NCBI RefSeq assembly: GCF_029633865.1
Contig: NC_079230.1
Coordinates: forward strand, 28,613,089 to 28,677,088
Length of the DNA stretch: 64,000 nt
Direction: 5' to 3'
DNA from: Lampris incognitus
Taxonomy: Eukaryota; Chordata; Actinopteri; Lampriformes; Lampridae
How positions within the stretch are numbered: position 1 is the first letter of the stretch; the number at the start of each line of letters is the position of its first letter. Shown here one piece after another: positions 43,525 through 54,840 of the stretch. The notes beneath the pieces were generated by a model that did no database searches, was not told the origin of the DNA, and saw nothing but the letters and a program-made list of their open reading frames with translations. Position numbers and translations under genes: made by a program.

Positions 43525-43708
43525 TCTCCCCCTCCCCCCTTTTCTCCCAAATTGTACGTGGCCAATTACCCCACTGTTCTGAGCCTCCCGGTCACTGTCT
43601 CACCCCTTCTGCCGAGCCAAGGAGGGCTGCAGACTACCACATGCCTCCTCCGATACATGTGGAGTCGCCAGCCACTTCTTTTCACCTGACTGTAAGGAGT
43701 TTCACCAT
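43525..43708 (-). repeat. SINE S1, truncated
   Basis: Tail half only, from TTTTCTCCCAAATTGTACGT to AAGGAGTTTCACC on the plus strand. Confidence 0.75.
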
Positions 43709-43833
43709 ACAGACTATCTTGAGAAAGTTATGACATTACTTAGTGACATTAATACTTGTGAGCACCTGAAACAAGATCCAGGCAGTGGTTACAAGAAAAA
43801 AGTGATAGATTGTTTGACGCTGTTAGGGCAGGA

Positions 43834-46800
43834 CAATGCTAACCCAGCCACTGAGGATGCACAAGCCAGTGCATTCTTAGTGCCGGCCCCAAGCCCAGAT
43901 AAATGGGGAGGGTTGTGTCAGGAAGGGCATCCCGTGTAAAATCTTCGCCAAATCAAATTTGAGGATCATAAATCAGATTTCCATATCAGATCGGCTGTGG
44001 CCCAGGTTACCAATGACCGCCACCAGTACTGTTTGCCAGCAGGGTGCCGGTGGAAAGTATGCTGCTGTTGGGCGAAGGAAAAGGAGAGGGAGAAGGCATG
44101 TGCAGAGGCAGTGAGAGAGGAGGAAGGGTGAGAATGTGGAGGTGAGTGTCGGAACTTTGAATTTTGGCACCATGATTGGTAAAGGGAGAGAGCTGGCTGA
44201 TATGGAAAGAAGAAAGGTGGGTATACTGTGTGTGCAAGAAACCAGGTGGAAGGGGAGTAAGGCCAGGAGTATCGGAGGTGCGTTCAAACTCTTCCACCAT
44301 GGTGCGAATGGGAGGAGTAATGGGGTAGGGGTAATTCTGAAGGAAGAGTGTCAAGAGTGTGCTGGAGGTGAAAAGAGTGTCGGACAGAGTGATGATTATG
44401 AAGCTGGAAATCAAAGTTGTATTGATGAATGTTATCAGTGCATATGCCCTGCAAATTGGTGTGAGATGGAAGAGAAAGAAGAAATTCTGGAGTGAGTTGG
44501 ATGAAGTGGTGGAGAATGTACTCAAGGAGGAGGGTGTGGTGGTTGGAGCAGACTTCAATTGGTATGTTGTTGAAGGGAACAGAGGTGATGAGGAGATGAT
44601 GGGTAGGTATGGGTGTCAAGGAGAGAAATGTGGAAGGACAGCTGGTGGTGGATTTTGCAAAAAGGATGGAAATGGCTGTGGTGAATACATATTTCAAGAG
44701 GGAGGAATACAAGGTGACTCATAAGAGTGGATGAAAGTGCACACAGGTGGACTATATCTTATGTAGAAGGTGTGATCTGAAAGGGATTGGAAACTGCAAG
44801 GTGGTGACAGGGGAGAACGTAGCTAGGCAGCATCGGATGGTGGTCTGTAGGATGACTTTGGAGACCAAGAAGAGGAAGCGAGTGAAGGCAGAGCCAAGGA
44901 TCAAATGGTGGAAGTTGAAGAAGGAAGACTGTTGTGTGGAGTTCAGGCAGGAGTTAAAACAGGCACTGGGTGGTAGTGAAGAGTTTCTGGATGGCTGGGC
45001 AACCACTGCAGAAATATTGAGGGAGACAGCTAGGAAGGTACTAGGTGTGTCATCAGGACAGTGGAAGGAAGACAGTGAGACTTGGTGGTGGAATGAGCAA
45101 GTACCGCAAAGTATACAGAGGAAGAGGTTGGCAAAGAAGTGGGATGGTCAGAGAGATGAAGAAAGTAGACAGGAGTACAAGGAGATGCAGCGTAAGGCTA
45201 AGGCAAAGGTTGCAAAGTAAAAAGCATACAGTGAGTTGTTTGAGAGGTTAGACACTAAGAAAGGAGAAAAGGACTTGTACTGATTGGCTAGATAGAGGGA
45301 CTAAGCTGGGAAGGATGTGCAGCAAGTTAGGGCGATCAAGGATAGAGATGGAAATGTGCTGACAAATGAGGAGAGTGTGTTGAGAAGGTGGAAGGAGTAG
45401 TATGAGGGGCTGATGAATGAAGAAAATGAGAGAGAGAGAGAAGGTTGGATGATGTGGGTATAGTGAATCAGGAAGTGCAGTGGATTAGCAAGGAGGAAGT
45501 GAGGGAAGCTATGAAGAGGATGAAGAGAGGAAAGACAGTTGGTCCAGAGGACATACCTGTGGAGGCATGAAGATGTTTAGGAGAGATGGCAGTGGAGTTT
45601 TTAACTAGATTGTTTAACAAAATCTTGGAAAGAGAGGATGCCTGAGGAGTGGAGAAGAAGCATACTGGTACCGATTTTCAAGAACAAGGGCGATGTGCAG
45701 AACTGTAGCAACTACAGAGGTATAAAGTTGATCAGCCACAGCATGAAGATATGAGAAAGAGTAGTGGAAGCTAGGTTAAGATGGCAGACAGTAGGTAGGT
45801 AAGATGGTAGTTAGGATGATAGCTAGGTGATGATTAGCGAGTAGCAGTATGGTTTCATGCCAGGAAAGAGCACTACAGATGTGATGTTTGCATTGAGAAT
45901 GTTGATTGAGAAGTATAGAGAAGGCCAGAAGGAGGTACATTGTATCTTTGTGGATTTAGAGAAAGCATATGACAGGGTGCCGAGGGAGGAGGTGTGGTAT
46001 TGTATGAGGAAGTCAGGAGTTGCAGAGAAGTATGTAGGAGTGGTGCAGGATACGTATGAGGGAAGTGTGACAGTAGTGAGAGATGTGTCGTTGGAATGAC
46101 AGATGGGTTCAAGGTGGAGGTGGGATTACATCAAGGATCAGCTCTGAGACCTTTCTTGTTTGCAATGGTGACGGACAGGTTGACAGACGAGATCAGACAG
46201 GAGTCTCCGTGGACTATGATGTACGTGGATGACATTGTGATCGGTAGCAAGAGTAGGGTGCAGTTGGAGGAGAGCCTGGAGAGGTGAAGGTATGCACTGG
46301 AGAGAAGAGGAATGAAAGTCAGCAGGAACAAAATGGAATATCTATGCGTGAATGAGAGGGAGGACAGTGGAGTGGTGAGGATGCAAGTAGAGGTGACGAA
46401 GGCGTATGATTTTAAATACTTGAGGTATAGTGTCCAAAGAAACGGGGAGTGCAGAAGAAGAAGAGAGTGCAGGCAGTGTGGAGAAGAGTGTCAGGAGTGA
46501 TGTGTGACAGAAGGGTACCAGCAAGAGTTAAAGGGAAGGTTTACAAGATGGTAGTGAGACCAGCTATGTTATATGGTTTGGAGACAGTGGCACTGATGAA
46601 AAGACAGGAGGAGGAGCTGGAGGTGGCAGAGTTGAAGATGCTAAGATTTTCACTGGGAGTGATGAAGAAGGACAGGATTAGGAACGAGTATATTAGAGGG
46701 ACAGCTCAGGTTGGATGGTTTGGAGACAAAGCAAGAGAGACAAGATTGAGATGGTGTGGACATGTGTGGAGGAGAGATGCTGGGTATACTGGGAGAAGGA

Positions 46801-46981
46801 TGCTGAATATGGAGCTGCCAGGGAAGAGGAAAAGAGGAAGGCCAAAGAGGAGGTTTATGGATGTGGTGAGGGAGGACATGCAGGTGGCTGGTGTGACAGA
46901 GGAAGATGCAGAGGACAGGAAGAGATGTAAACGGATGATCCGCTGTGGCGCCCCCTAACGGGAGCAGCCGAAAGTAGTAGT
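43834..46981 (+). mobile_element. RTE-like non-LTR retrotransposon, near full length, dead
   Basis: The 5' leader at 43,834-44,130 is followed by an AP-type endonuclease (LNFGTMIGKGRELADMERRK, VQETRWKG), a linker, the reverse transcriptase ([32 protein letters not shown]) and the C-terminal block ([15 protein letters not shown]). It ends GCGCCCCCTAACGGGAGCAG plus (AGT)n, typical of RTE 3' ends. The ORF is split by several frameshifts and stops (for example near 44,495, 45,220 and 46,290), so it is not functional. Confidence 0.88.
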
Positions 46982-46984
46982 AGT

Positions 46985-47270
46985 AGATTTGGTATGAGAT
47001 CTGAAGACTGTGACTTGTCATCAAATATGTATAATGTGGTGGCCTTTACTACCTTATTGATCCGATGTCTACTACTTTTGAACTGGAATAGCTCAAAACC
47101 TCCATCCCGTGTCAGGTGGATCAGGGATGTCATGTTTCATTTTAAGTTGGAGAAGATCAAACTCACCTTAACGGGTAACAAGATTAATTTCAAGAAAGTA
47201 TGGATGCCTTTTCTGATTTACTTTGATAATCTAACCAATGTAACAAACTGGGATACCTCTTGATTTGACT
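46985..47270 (+). pseudogene. L1/Tx1-like LINE ORF2 C-terminal fragment
   Basis: An open stretch reads CLLLLNWNSSKPPSRVRWIR, DVMFHFKLEKIKLTLTGN and a terminal FKKVWMPFLIYFDNL before a TGA at about 47,262. This is the conserved end of L1-type ORF2 proteins. It is 5'-truncated and abuts the RTE 3' end. Probable 3' UTR continues to about 47,560. Confidence 0.7.
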
Positions 47271-47599
47271 CTGGAGCGTCCCAACATGTATTAATTGCGG
47301 GATGAGAGTACTTCCATGTGTGTATTTGGTGAATAAAGTTGATGTTGTTTATTTGTTTCCCTTATTGATTCAACGCTCTTGTACTTGCCTTTTGCTGTTT
47401 TTTTCTGTTTGTCTTTTATTTAACTGTGTGTAATGTAGTGTAATGTATTATTTTTCTAAATTCATCTACAGGATCTGGGAATGTGGGATGGGGGGATTTA
47501 CTATGTAAAATTATTCAATATGTTTGATTTGTATATATGTCAATATACAGAGCTTAAAAAAAAGACCTGGTCATGGTGCCGCCTGTATCACCCCGGAGA

Positions 47600-48150
47600 T
47601 AGTGCAGTCTTTTAGCCTGAGAGGAGGTGATGGATGCTTGCATTAGGAGTGTTGCAACGAGAGCAGCTTTCCTTATTGCCAAACCACTGGTGGAGGTTAC
47701 AGGGGCAAGGTAGCATGTCATAGAGGGATCCGATTAGCAAGCTTTGCCAAGCTTGTGGGATTCTCCAAAGGTCAGACCAACCGAGAGGCCTTTCAGCAGC
47801 GGACTCCCACGTCATCCAGCTGCCCTTGACCCTGTATCACTCCTCCTCCATCCTTGACACCTGTGCCACGACCAACTCCTTCCTCTCCTTTCTGCTGGCC
47901 TTGGACCAGAGTCGTAGAGCTTCTCCCCACCCAAATCCAGTGTGTCCTGACTGGAACCTGCCGACAACATCTTGATGTTGGAGCCTGCTGATCATCTGGT
48001 CAGCTTCTGCTTGTGCCTTTGACTTGTGGCCAGTGTGTACCTGGGCATCTGCACCCCTGGCTAGCTGGTCAGTGGACTCCAACACCAGCCTGGTCTTTCC
48101 CTGCTTGTACCCCAGGCCGATGGATTGTGGGGGCGTGTTCTTCCCAAAGA
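47600..48150 (-). pseudogene. Non-LTR retrotransposon-like fragment with zinc knuckle
   Basis: The minus strand reads QMISRLQHQDVVGRFQSGHT, then SLLIGSLYDMLPCPCNLHQW and a CxxC...HH knuckle (ESCSRCNTPNASIHHLLSG), resembling the zf-RVT module after the reverse transcriptase of some LINEs. A stop replaces the final Cys, and the two parts are in different frames. The family is uncertain. Confidence 0.5.
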
Positions 48151-48219
48151 GGCCTGTTTCGGTGAGGCGTCATGGTAACCCCAGCCATTTTTGGGGTGAA
48201 CGAGTTTTGAACGAGTAAA

Positions 48220-49439
48220 TTTGCAGGCAGAATTGTTTAAGGAGGCAAGAAGGAAACAAGAGTGTTTGTGTTACTAAGCTTGGTGAGTAAGGAGGAAGAC
48301 ATGGAAGTATTTTTTTAGTCACATATCAGGGAAGCTAATTCCATTAAAGCTGTAATTGAGTGGGAACTTTAAATACTGTAGCATTGTCATTTCTTTCAAA
48401 GCTGTAAAAATTCAAAGATTTGATTGTAGCCATCCATAACAAAAATACATTGTCAATCTATATTTTCCAATAAATAGTACATGATTTAGAGGATTGTTTT
48501 GTGTGGCTTTTACATGTTTCTCCAGTTTTCTAACAAAAAAACAAGATAATCAGACAAAATGATATGCCTCTTTATCCCCATCAGAGATCTGCATGGGATG
48601 GCACAAACTGGGTAGTGCCCTTTATACATAACTTTTTAGAATTTTTTTTTTATCATTGTCTATAAAAAATATTTTCTCTTCGGCTGCCAGGCCCAGAGAC
48701 AATTGGTATAGCAGGTGGGGTCTATATATTTTTTCTTTTATATTTCAGGGAAATCTACTGCAAATCTTTCAAAAGACACTTCGGGGAATACACCATAGTG
48801 AAGGACACCCTCATTATTTAATTCAGCATTATATTGCCAACAGAAAATGAAAATGTGTTATCAGTGTCCTGATAAGTTCTCGTAACTGAGGATCTGTTCT
48901 TCCATGCCGTAGCCAGCAAAGCCTATTTTCTTGAACCGGCTGGATATGAACTTGCAGCCGAGTGTATGTATGCATGGTCATTTTTGTTTAATTAATCAGC
49001 CTTTAAAGAACACGCAGAGATGCAACATTGGAGCTTTTGCATCTTGATTTAATGTTATTTTAAGATTTCTTTAAACATTGAATTTTACCTTAGGAGGGCG
49101 CCTGAGCAAATTCAAACCTACTTGGGACTCTGCGAGTCACTGTTTGGGTAGTTTGATAGCCTTCCTCGGAGCCTCCTGAGACACATAGGTAGCCTTCCTG
49201 TGTACGCAAGGTGGGATAATACTGAGTACGAATCAGGACTACGAACGGTCATACACTCTTGAAAAATCACTGGAACATATTCAGTGCTACTTTGAATCTC
49301 GAATTAACAAAATCTACCAAAGATTTTTTTTCCCCCTTATTTTCTGCCTTGGGCCATGCAATGATTCTGATTGTTACATTTAAAGAATCTGAATTTTAGA
49401 ATTTGAATTGTTTAAGAATATAAATTCACAAATGCCAAA
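48220..49439. other. No gene recognised
   Basis: AT-rich intergenic DNA apart from the small exon-like frame at 48,749-48,821. Confidence 0.4.
48749..48821 (+). other. Possible terminal coding exon (unassigned)
   Basis: A T-rich tract and TTTCAG precede an open stretch of 23 codons (EIYCKSFKRHFGEYTIVKD then TLII) and TAA. I do not recognise the protein and see no partner exon, so it may be a chance frame or a transposon relic. Confidence 0.15.
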
Positions 49440-49675
49440 CTCTGGGGGAATTAACCACAGGTATGGGTTCAGGTGAGACGCCATACTCCTTCATGGACAC
49501 CAGAGGGAGCCATGCAACTTTATATATAAAGGGGGTCTGGGGGTCTGTCATGCTGTAGGGGGCATTTTCCTGGCATGCTTTGGGTCCACTTGTCCCCTTA
49601 GAGAGAAGGGTCTCTGTAAGTCAATACCAAGTTATTCTGAGTGATCACCCTTATCCTACGGTGAAACATTTCTAT
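49440..49675 (+). pseudogene. Tc1-like transposase fragment (family 3), cut by gap
   Basis: In-frame pieces read FLACFGSTCP / VPLERRVSVSQYQVILSDHP and TVKHFY, the middle of a fish Tc1-like transposase just before the second catalytic Asp. The sequence runs straight into the N gap, so the length is unknown. Confidence 0.6.
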
Positions 49676-49875
49676 NNNNNNNNNNNNNNNNNNNNNNNNN
49701 NNNNNNNNNNNNNNNNNNNNNNNNNNNNNNNNNNNNNNNNNNNNNNNNNNNNNNNNNNNNNNNNNNNNNNNNNNNNNNNNNNNNNNNNNNNNNNNNNNNN
49801 NNNNNNNNNNNNNNNNNNNNNNNNNNNNNNNNNNNNNNNNNNNNNNNNNNNNNNNNNNNNNNNNNNNNNNNNNNN
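49676..49875. other. Assembly gap, 200 N
   Basis: Exactly 200 Ns, a conventional fixed-size placeholder, flanked on the left by a Tc1-like transposase fragment and on the right by the middle of an RTE LINE. The true gap size is unknown. Confidence 0.99.
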
Positions 49876-51085
49876 GAGTGGAGAAGAAGCATACTGGCTA
49901 TACATACAGAGGTATAAAGTTGATCAGCCACAGCATGAAGATATGGGAAAGAGTAATAGAAGCTAGGTTAAGAGGAGAGGTGATGATCAGCAGCAGCAGT
50001 ATGGTTTCATGCCAGGAAAGAGCACCACAGATGTGGTGTTTGCTTGAGAACGTTGATGGAGAAGTATAGAGAAGGTCAGAAGGAGGTACATTGTGTCTTT
50101 GTGGGTTTAGAGAAAGCATACAGCAGGGTGCCGAGAGAGGAGGTGTGGTGTTGTATGAGGAAGTGGGAGTTGCAGAGAAGTATGTAGGAGTGGTGCAGGA
50201 TATGTATGAGGGAAGTGTGACAGTGGTGAGGTGTGCGGTTGGAATGACAGATGGGTTCAAGGTGGAGGTGGGATTACATCAAGGATCGCCTCTGAGCCCT
50301 TTCTTGTTTGCAGTGGTGATGGACAGGTTGACGGACAAGATCAGGCAGGAGTCTCCGTGATCTATGATGTTGGTGCATGACATTGTGATCTGTAGTGAGA
50401 GTAGGGTGCAGGTGGAGAAGAGCCTGGAGAGGTGGAGGTATGTACTGGAGAGGAGAGGAATGAAAGTCAGAAGGAGCAAGACGGAATACCTATGTATGAA
50501 TGGGAGGGAGGACAGGTCAACTGTCCAAAGTAACGGGGAGTGCAGGAGAGAGGTGAAGAAGAGAGTGCAGGCAGGGTGGAGTTGGTGGAGAAGAGTGTCA
50601 GGAGTGATGTGTGACAGAAGGGTACCAGCAAGAGTTAAAGGGAAGGTTTACAAGATGGTAGTGAGACCAGCTATGTTATATGGTTTGGAGACAGTGGCAC
50701 TGATGAAAAGACAGGAGGAGGAGCTGGAGGTGGCAGAGATGAAGATGATAAGATTTTCACTGGGAGTGATGAAGAAGGACAGGATTAGGAACGAGTATAT
50801 TAGAGGACAGCTCAGGTTGGACGGTTTGGAGACAAAGCAAGAGAGACAAGATTGAGAAGGTTTGGACATGTGTGGAGGAGAGATGCTGGGTATACTGGGA
50901 GAAGGATGCTGAATATGGAGCTGCCAGGGACGAGGAGAAGAGGAAGGCCAAAGAGGAGGTTTATGGATGTGGTGAGGGAGGACATGCAGGTGGCTGGTGT
51001 GACAGAGGAAGATGCAGAGGACAGGGAGAGATGGAAACGGATGATCCGCTGTGGCGCCCCCTAATGGGAGCATCCGTAAGTAGTA
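49876..51085 (+). mobile_element. RTE-like LINE, 3' half
   Basis: It starts after the gap inside the reverse transcriptase coding region (GAGTGGAGAAGAAGCATACTG) and runs through [20 protein letters not shown], the damaged catalytic region (VHDIVI in place of YVDD), and [15 protein letters not shown] to the GCGCCCCCTAATGGGAGCAT and (AGT)n end. Frameshifts make it non-functional. Same family and strand as the copies at 16,930 and 43,834. Confidence 0.87.
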
Positions 51086-52002
51086 GTAGTGGATTCAGTT
51101 TTTCAAACAATAAAACAGTCTTTCAGCAATTTAAAAAATTGATAAATTTGCTTAACGGTTCACACAGCAACCAGTACTTGGTCATGTATAAAGGAGGTCT
51201 CCTGTGGAAGCCCTGGCACATGAGCGAACAACGGAGGAGACTGAAGATGGCGCTACAAGGAGAAGAGGTAGAATTAGAAGAGGGGTTTAGATGGGGAGAA
51301 GGACGAGGAGAAGGGAGAGAAAGAGGGCACGGGGGAGGGGAAGACACGGAGGGAGAGGAGAGGCAGTAGGAAAACTGGTGGAGGGAGCAGGAGGAGTGGG
51401 GAGAGGAAGAGGGCGGAGAAGGAGGGGTCTCAAATGAATTGAGAGCAAGTTTAACCGACCATGTCCTCGAACATGGAGACGTTTGTTGGCGGATCGGTCG
51501 TTTAATCACCGGTTATTCTGACCAGGAATCTTCTGCTTTTGACTCCTTCAGGAAACTTATTTTGGGGTTTTTCCGCATTGTCCCCTTTTCTCCCTGTTTC
51601 GGTAATGACTTGTCCTACTTAGTGAGTTTTCATGCTCCTTTTTTAGGTTTAGTCTTTTGCAAATGCAGGGAACAACGTGCTTCAGGTGTAGGCCTCGTCT
51701 CAATGTAGGTGCTACGTGACACCATGACTCAATTTCTAAGCTAAAAATGCAACATAAAATCTCGTCTAATATTTATATAATGCTTCGTAGGCCCGCTTTA
51801 GGGTATACAGGAGCATACATATAAGGAGGAAGACCCCAAAAAATATCAAAGATCTTTTTGGAAATCAGCTCACATGTAAAATATATGGAAAAACAATTCA
51901 AATACAACCACAAATGAATGTGATGTAAAACAAGGTGCTTTAGCAACGTTTTTGGACGAGGCAAGATGGGGAAGAGCTTGGGGTGATTCAAGCATCTTAA
52001 CC
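51086..52002. other. Purine-rich stretch; possible decayed transposase N-terminus
   Basis: A GA-rich block (51,230-51,430) is followed by a frame reading NELRASLTDHVLEHGD, which faintly resembles the N-terminal HTH of a fish DNA transposase. The resemblance is weak and the frame breaks; the rest is unassigned. Confidence 0.25.
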
Positions 52003-52010
52003 CTCTAGAT

Positions 52011-53180
52011 CAGTGGTTCTCAACCTTTTTGGGGTCCTGGACCCCCTGCGTATTTTTGATCTACCCTGAGGACCCCTCCACCTGATCTTGGGGGAGGGGG
52101 GTTGCAATTTGATAGAAACAGTAGAAACTGCATTTTAAATTGCATTATAGCATTTATTCACTCTTTGGGGCAAAAATAAGAGCTTTCAGTTGTAACTTAG
52201 ATATAGTTAACAAAACAGAATTCTTATGCAGTAACTTTCAGATATATGTAACAAAACAGAATTCTTATGCAGTAACTTTCAGATATATGTAACAACAGAA
52301 TATATATTCAGTAACTTTCAGATATATGTAACAACAGAATATGTATTCAGTAACTTTCAGATATATGTAACAACAGAATATGTATTCAGTAACTTTCAGA
52401 TATATGTAACAACAGAATATGTATTCAGTAACTTTCAGATATATGTAACTAAACAGAATATGTATTCAGTAACTTTCAGATATATGTAACAACACAGAAT
52501 ATGTATTCAGTAACTTTCAGATATATGTAACAAAACAGAATATGTATTCAGTAACTTTCAGATATATGTAACAAAACAGAATATGTATTCAGTAACTTTC
52601 AGATATATGTAACAAAACAGAATATGAATTCAGTAACTTTCAGATATATGTAACAACAGAATATGAATTCAGTAACTTTCAGATATATGTAACAAAACAG
52701 AATATGTATTCAGTAACTTTCAGATATATGTAACAACACAGAATATGTATTCAGTAACTTTCAGATATATGTAACAAAACAGAATATGTATTCAGTAACT
52801 TTCAGATATATGTAACAAAACAGAATATGTATTCAGTAACTTTCAGATATATGTAACAAAACAGAATATGTATTCAGTAACTTTCAGATATATGTAACAA
52901 CAGAATTGTTATGCAGTAACTTTTAACAATGCAAACGGGAGCGAGATCTCTTATTAAAATACAATAAATTACACTTGTGAAACAGATGTAATTAGAGAAA
53001 AAAGTCCCGTTACCCTTTATAGTTTAGGTAGATAAAGGTCTCAGTCACATTTGAGTAAAATAATCCTATTTCTATAAATGTCATAGGATCTTTTTTTTAA
53101 AGATATTTTATTTTCACGGACCCCTTGCAGTTACACCACGGACCACTAGGGGTCCGCGGACCCCCGGTTGAGAAACACTG
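52011..53180. mobile_element. hAT-type MITE with internal minisatellite (copy 2)
   Basis: It starts CAGTGGTTCTCAACC and ends GGTTGAGAAACACTG. A perfect 8-bp target duplication, CTCTAGAT, lies at 52,003-52,010 and 53,181-53,188. It is inverted relative to copy 1 (8,581-9,514) and about 236 bp longer because its tandem array is longer. Confidence 0.93.
52200..52930. repeat. ~38-41-bp minisatellite, about 18 units
   Basis: The units follow TATTCAGTAACTTTCAGATA plus TATGTAACAAAACAGAA, the inverse of the array in copy 1. Length variants lack 1-3 bases in the AACAACAG / AACAAAACAG segment. Confidence 0.9.
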
Positions 53181-53340
53181 CTCTAGATATTGCAGTTTCA
53201 GGTGGTTTATAAGAAATCAAAATTAAAAGCAATTTTAAAAATGAATGGCTGATCAAATGTATTGTATCAGTGGTTTTTAGTCTGGTCTTCGGGTAGAACT
53301 GATGGTTTTCTATTCTGCCAAGTGTTATGGGTGTACACAT

Positions 53341-53365
53341 GTGTGCGTGTGTGTGTGTGTGTGTT

Positions 53366-53401
<36 letters not shown>
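53341..53401. repeat. (GT)n(AT)n compound microsatellite
   Basis: A GT run of about ten units followed by an AT run of about 17 units; a Helitron-like end abuts the AT run. Confidence 0.9.
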
Positions 53402-53402
<1 letters not shown>

Positions 53403-53935
53403 TAGAAGAACCCCGCTACAATGTAGCGGTTTGGTTATCCACCCGTCTAAATCTCCCTCCTCTTCATCCTGCCAGCTAACCGCCTTCCCTCTGCCCCTAA
53501 ACCCCCCCCCACTCCAACTCCCTCCCCCATATGCTCAGAATCATCTGAAATGCAGAGAAAAGTGGTTTTTAGCCATTTTTAGAACATGCATATTTTGCAT
53601 AATTATGCATAATTATTATAATCATTTTAATTTTCTGCTATTTTTCTGGTCCTCTCTGGAACAATACCTACCACCTCCAAAAACAATTAGGATCATAAGT
53701 GCATTTTTGCAAAAAATGCATATATTTTGCATAATGCCAAAACACAAGGTGAAAAAAATCAAAGATGCTCAGAATCATCTGAAATGCCAAGAAAAGTGGT
53801 TTTTAGCCATTTTTAGAAAAATGCACATTTTGCATAATTATGCATAATTATGCATAATTTTAATTTTCTGGGATTTTCCCCTTACTCTCTGAGACAATAC
53901 CTACCACCTCCAAAAAGAATTAGGATCATAAATGC
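53402..53935 (-). mobile_element. Helitron-like 3' terminus and adjoining repeat DNA
   Basis: On the minus strand the sequence ends with the hairpin CCGCTACATTGTAGCGG (53,413-53,429), seven bases, then CTAG followed by host T (53,401). A hairpin shortly before CTRR, inserted at an A/T target, is the signature of Helitron 3' ends. The 5' end (TC on the minus strand) was not located, so the right boundary is arbitrary. Confidence 0.45.
53535..53935. repeat. Two tandem ~232-bp units
   Basis: GCTCAGAATCATCTGAAATG begins both units (about 53,535 and 53,767), and AACAATACCTACCACCTCCA / GACAATACCTACCACCTCCA recurs near their ends. Each contains TGCATAATTATGCATAATT. It may be the interior of the Helitron-like element. 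Confidence 0.75.
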
Positions 53936-53966
53936 TTTAGTTTTCGGTCTCGCTATCTACACTAAC

Positions 53967-54011
<45 letters not shown>

Positions 54012-54054
54012 CACCACACACACACACATTACGAAAATATGGGGGTTGATACAG

Positions 54055-54112
<58 letters not shown>
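53967..54112. repeat. (AC)n microsatellite, interrupted
   Basis: Two long AC runs (about 53,970-54,008 and 54,056-54,112) separated by about 45 bp of unique sequence. Confidence 0.92.
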
Positions 54113-54114
<2 letters not shown>

Positions 54115-54541
54115 AGGTGTCTTTTAATGTAAGGCTGTGTTAACTTTTCCTCAAGGACAATAAAGGATCTTATCTATTTATCCATCTTTATTTATTTTTC
54201 TAATTAGGGAATTAACCATGGGAAAGAAAATGGGCAGCACTGGTGGAGGAACGGAACTGTGTAACATCATGCCTGGTTTCTGCAGGGCATCGAAACCAGC
54301 TGGGGTTTGTTTCTCTTCATGTCCTGTATATCTTGGATGAGGCAGCGTGTCTTAAACGCCAGATGGCATTTTTCAACATATCTTTGCAGAGTGTCTTTGT
54401 TGACCGACAATTTCCAAGACGATAGCTCCAGCATCCCCGCTGGATGGACGTCAGTTTTGTCTTCTGTCTGGTCTGGTTTACCTCTTCTTTCTAACCGCGG
54501 GGGGTCTTATTTGCCTGGGCCGCTGACGTCCTCTGTTCCCC
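54113..54541. other. No gene recognised upstream of haus4
   Basis: No element is identified, and the open frames match nothing I know. CpG density rises from about 54,480 toward the haus4 promoter. Confidence 0.4.
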
Positions 54542-54773
54542 ATTGGCTAACGGATCCACGTGGTTCCGCGATGAGTCTTCCTATTGGCTAACGGATCCAA
54601 GTGGTTCCGTTAGCCAATGGGAAGACTCGTCACGGTGGCGCGCGCGACTTGAATCAGGAAGCGACTCAAGCGTTTCCGGCCGCGGGGTTTGTTTGGAAAA
54701 GGCTGCCGCTTTACTCCGGCGAACGAACTCGGTGGTACCTGCAACGTTATCGTTTAACGCCATTACAGCCGCG
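54542..54773 (+). promoter_or_regulatory. haus4: haus4 promoter region with CCAAT palindrome
   Basis: ATTGGCTAACGGATCCACGT at 54,542 is repeated at 54,583. The second copy forms an inverted repeat with TCCGTTAGCCAAT (54,606-54,618); the wider palindrome spans 54,570-54,631 with arms of about 26 bp and two mismatches. Each arm has a CCAAT box. CpG-rich, no TATA box. The transcription start probably lies between 54,632 and 54,760. Confidence 0.6.
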
Positions 54774-54840
54774 ATGTCTGCCGGACTCGACCCTGCGAGT
54801 CCGCCTTCTCTTGGAAAAGGAGACAATTTGCATCAGCAGG
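54774..54840 (+). CDS. haus4: haus4 exon 1
   Basis: 67 nt. It begins [20 protein letters not shown] and ends in phase 1 at CAGCAGG|GTGAGC. The ATG (GCGATGT) has G at -3. Confidence 0.88.
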
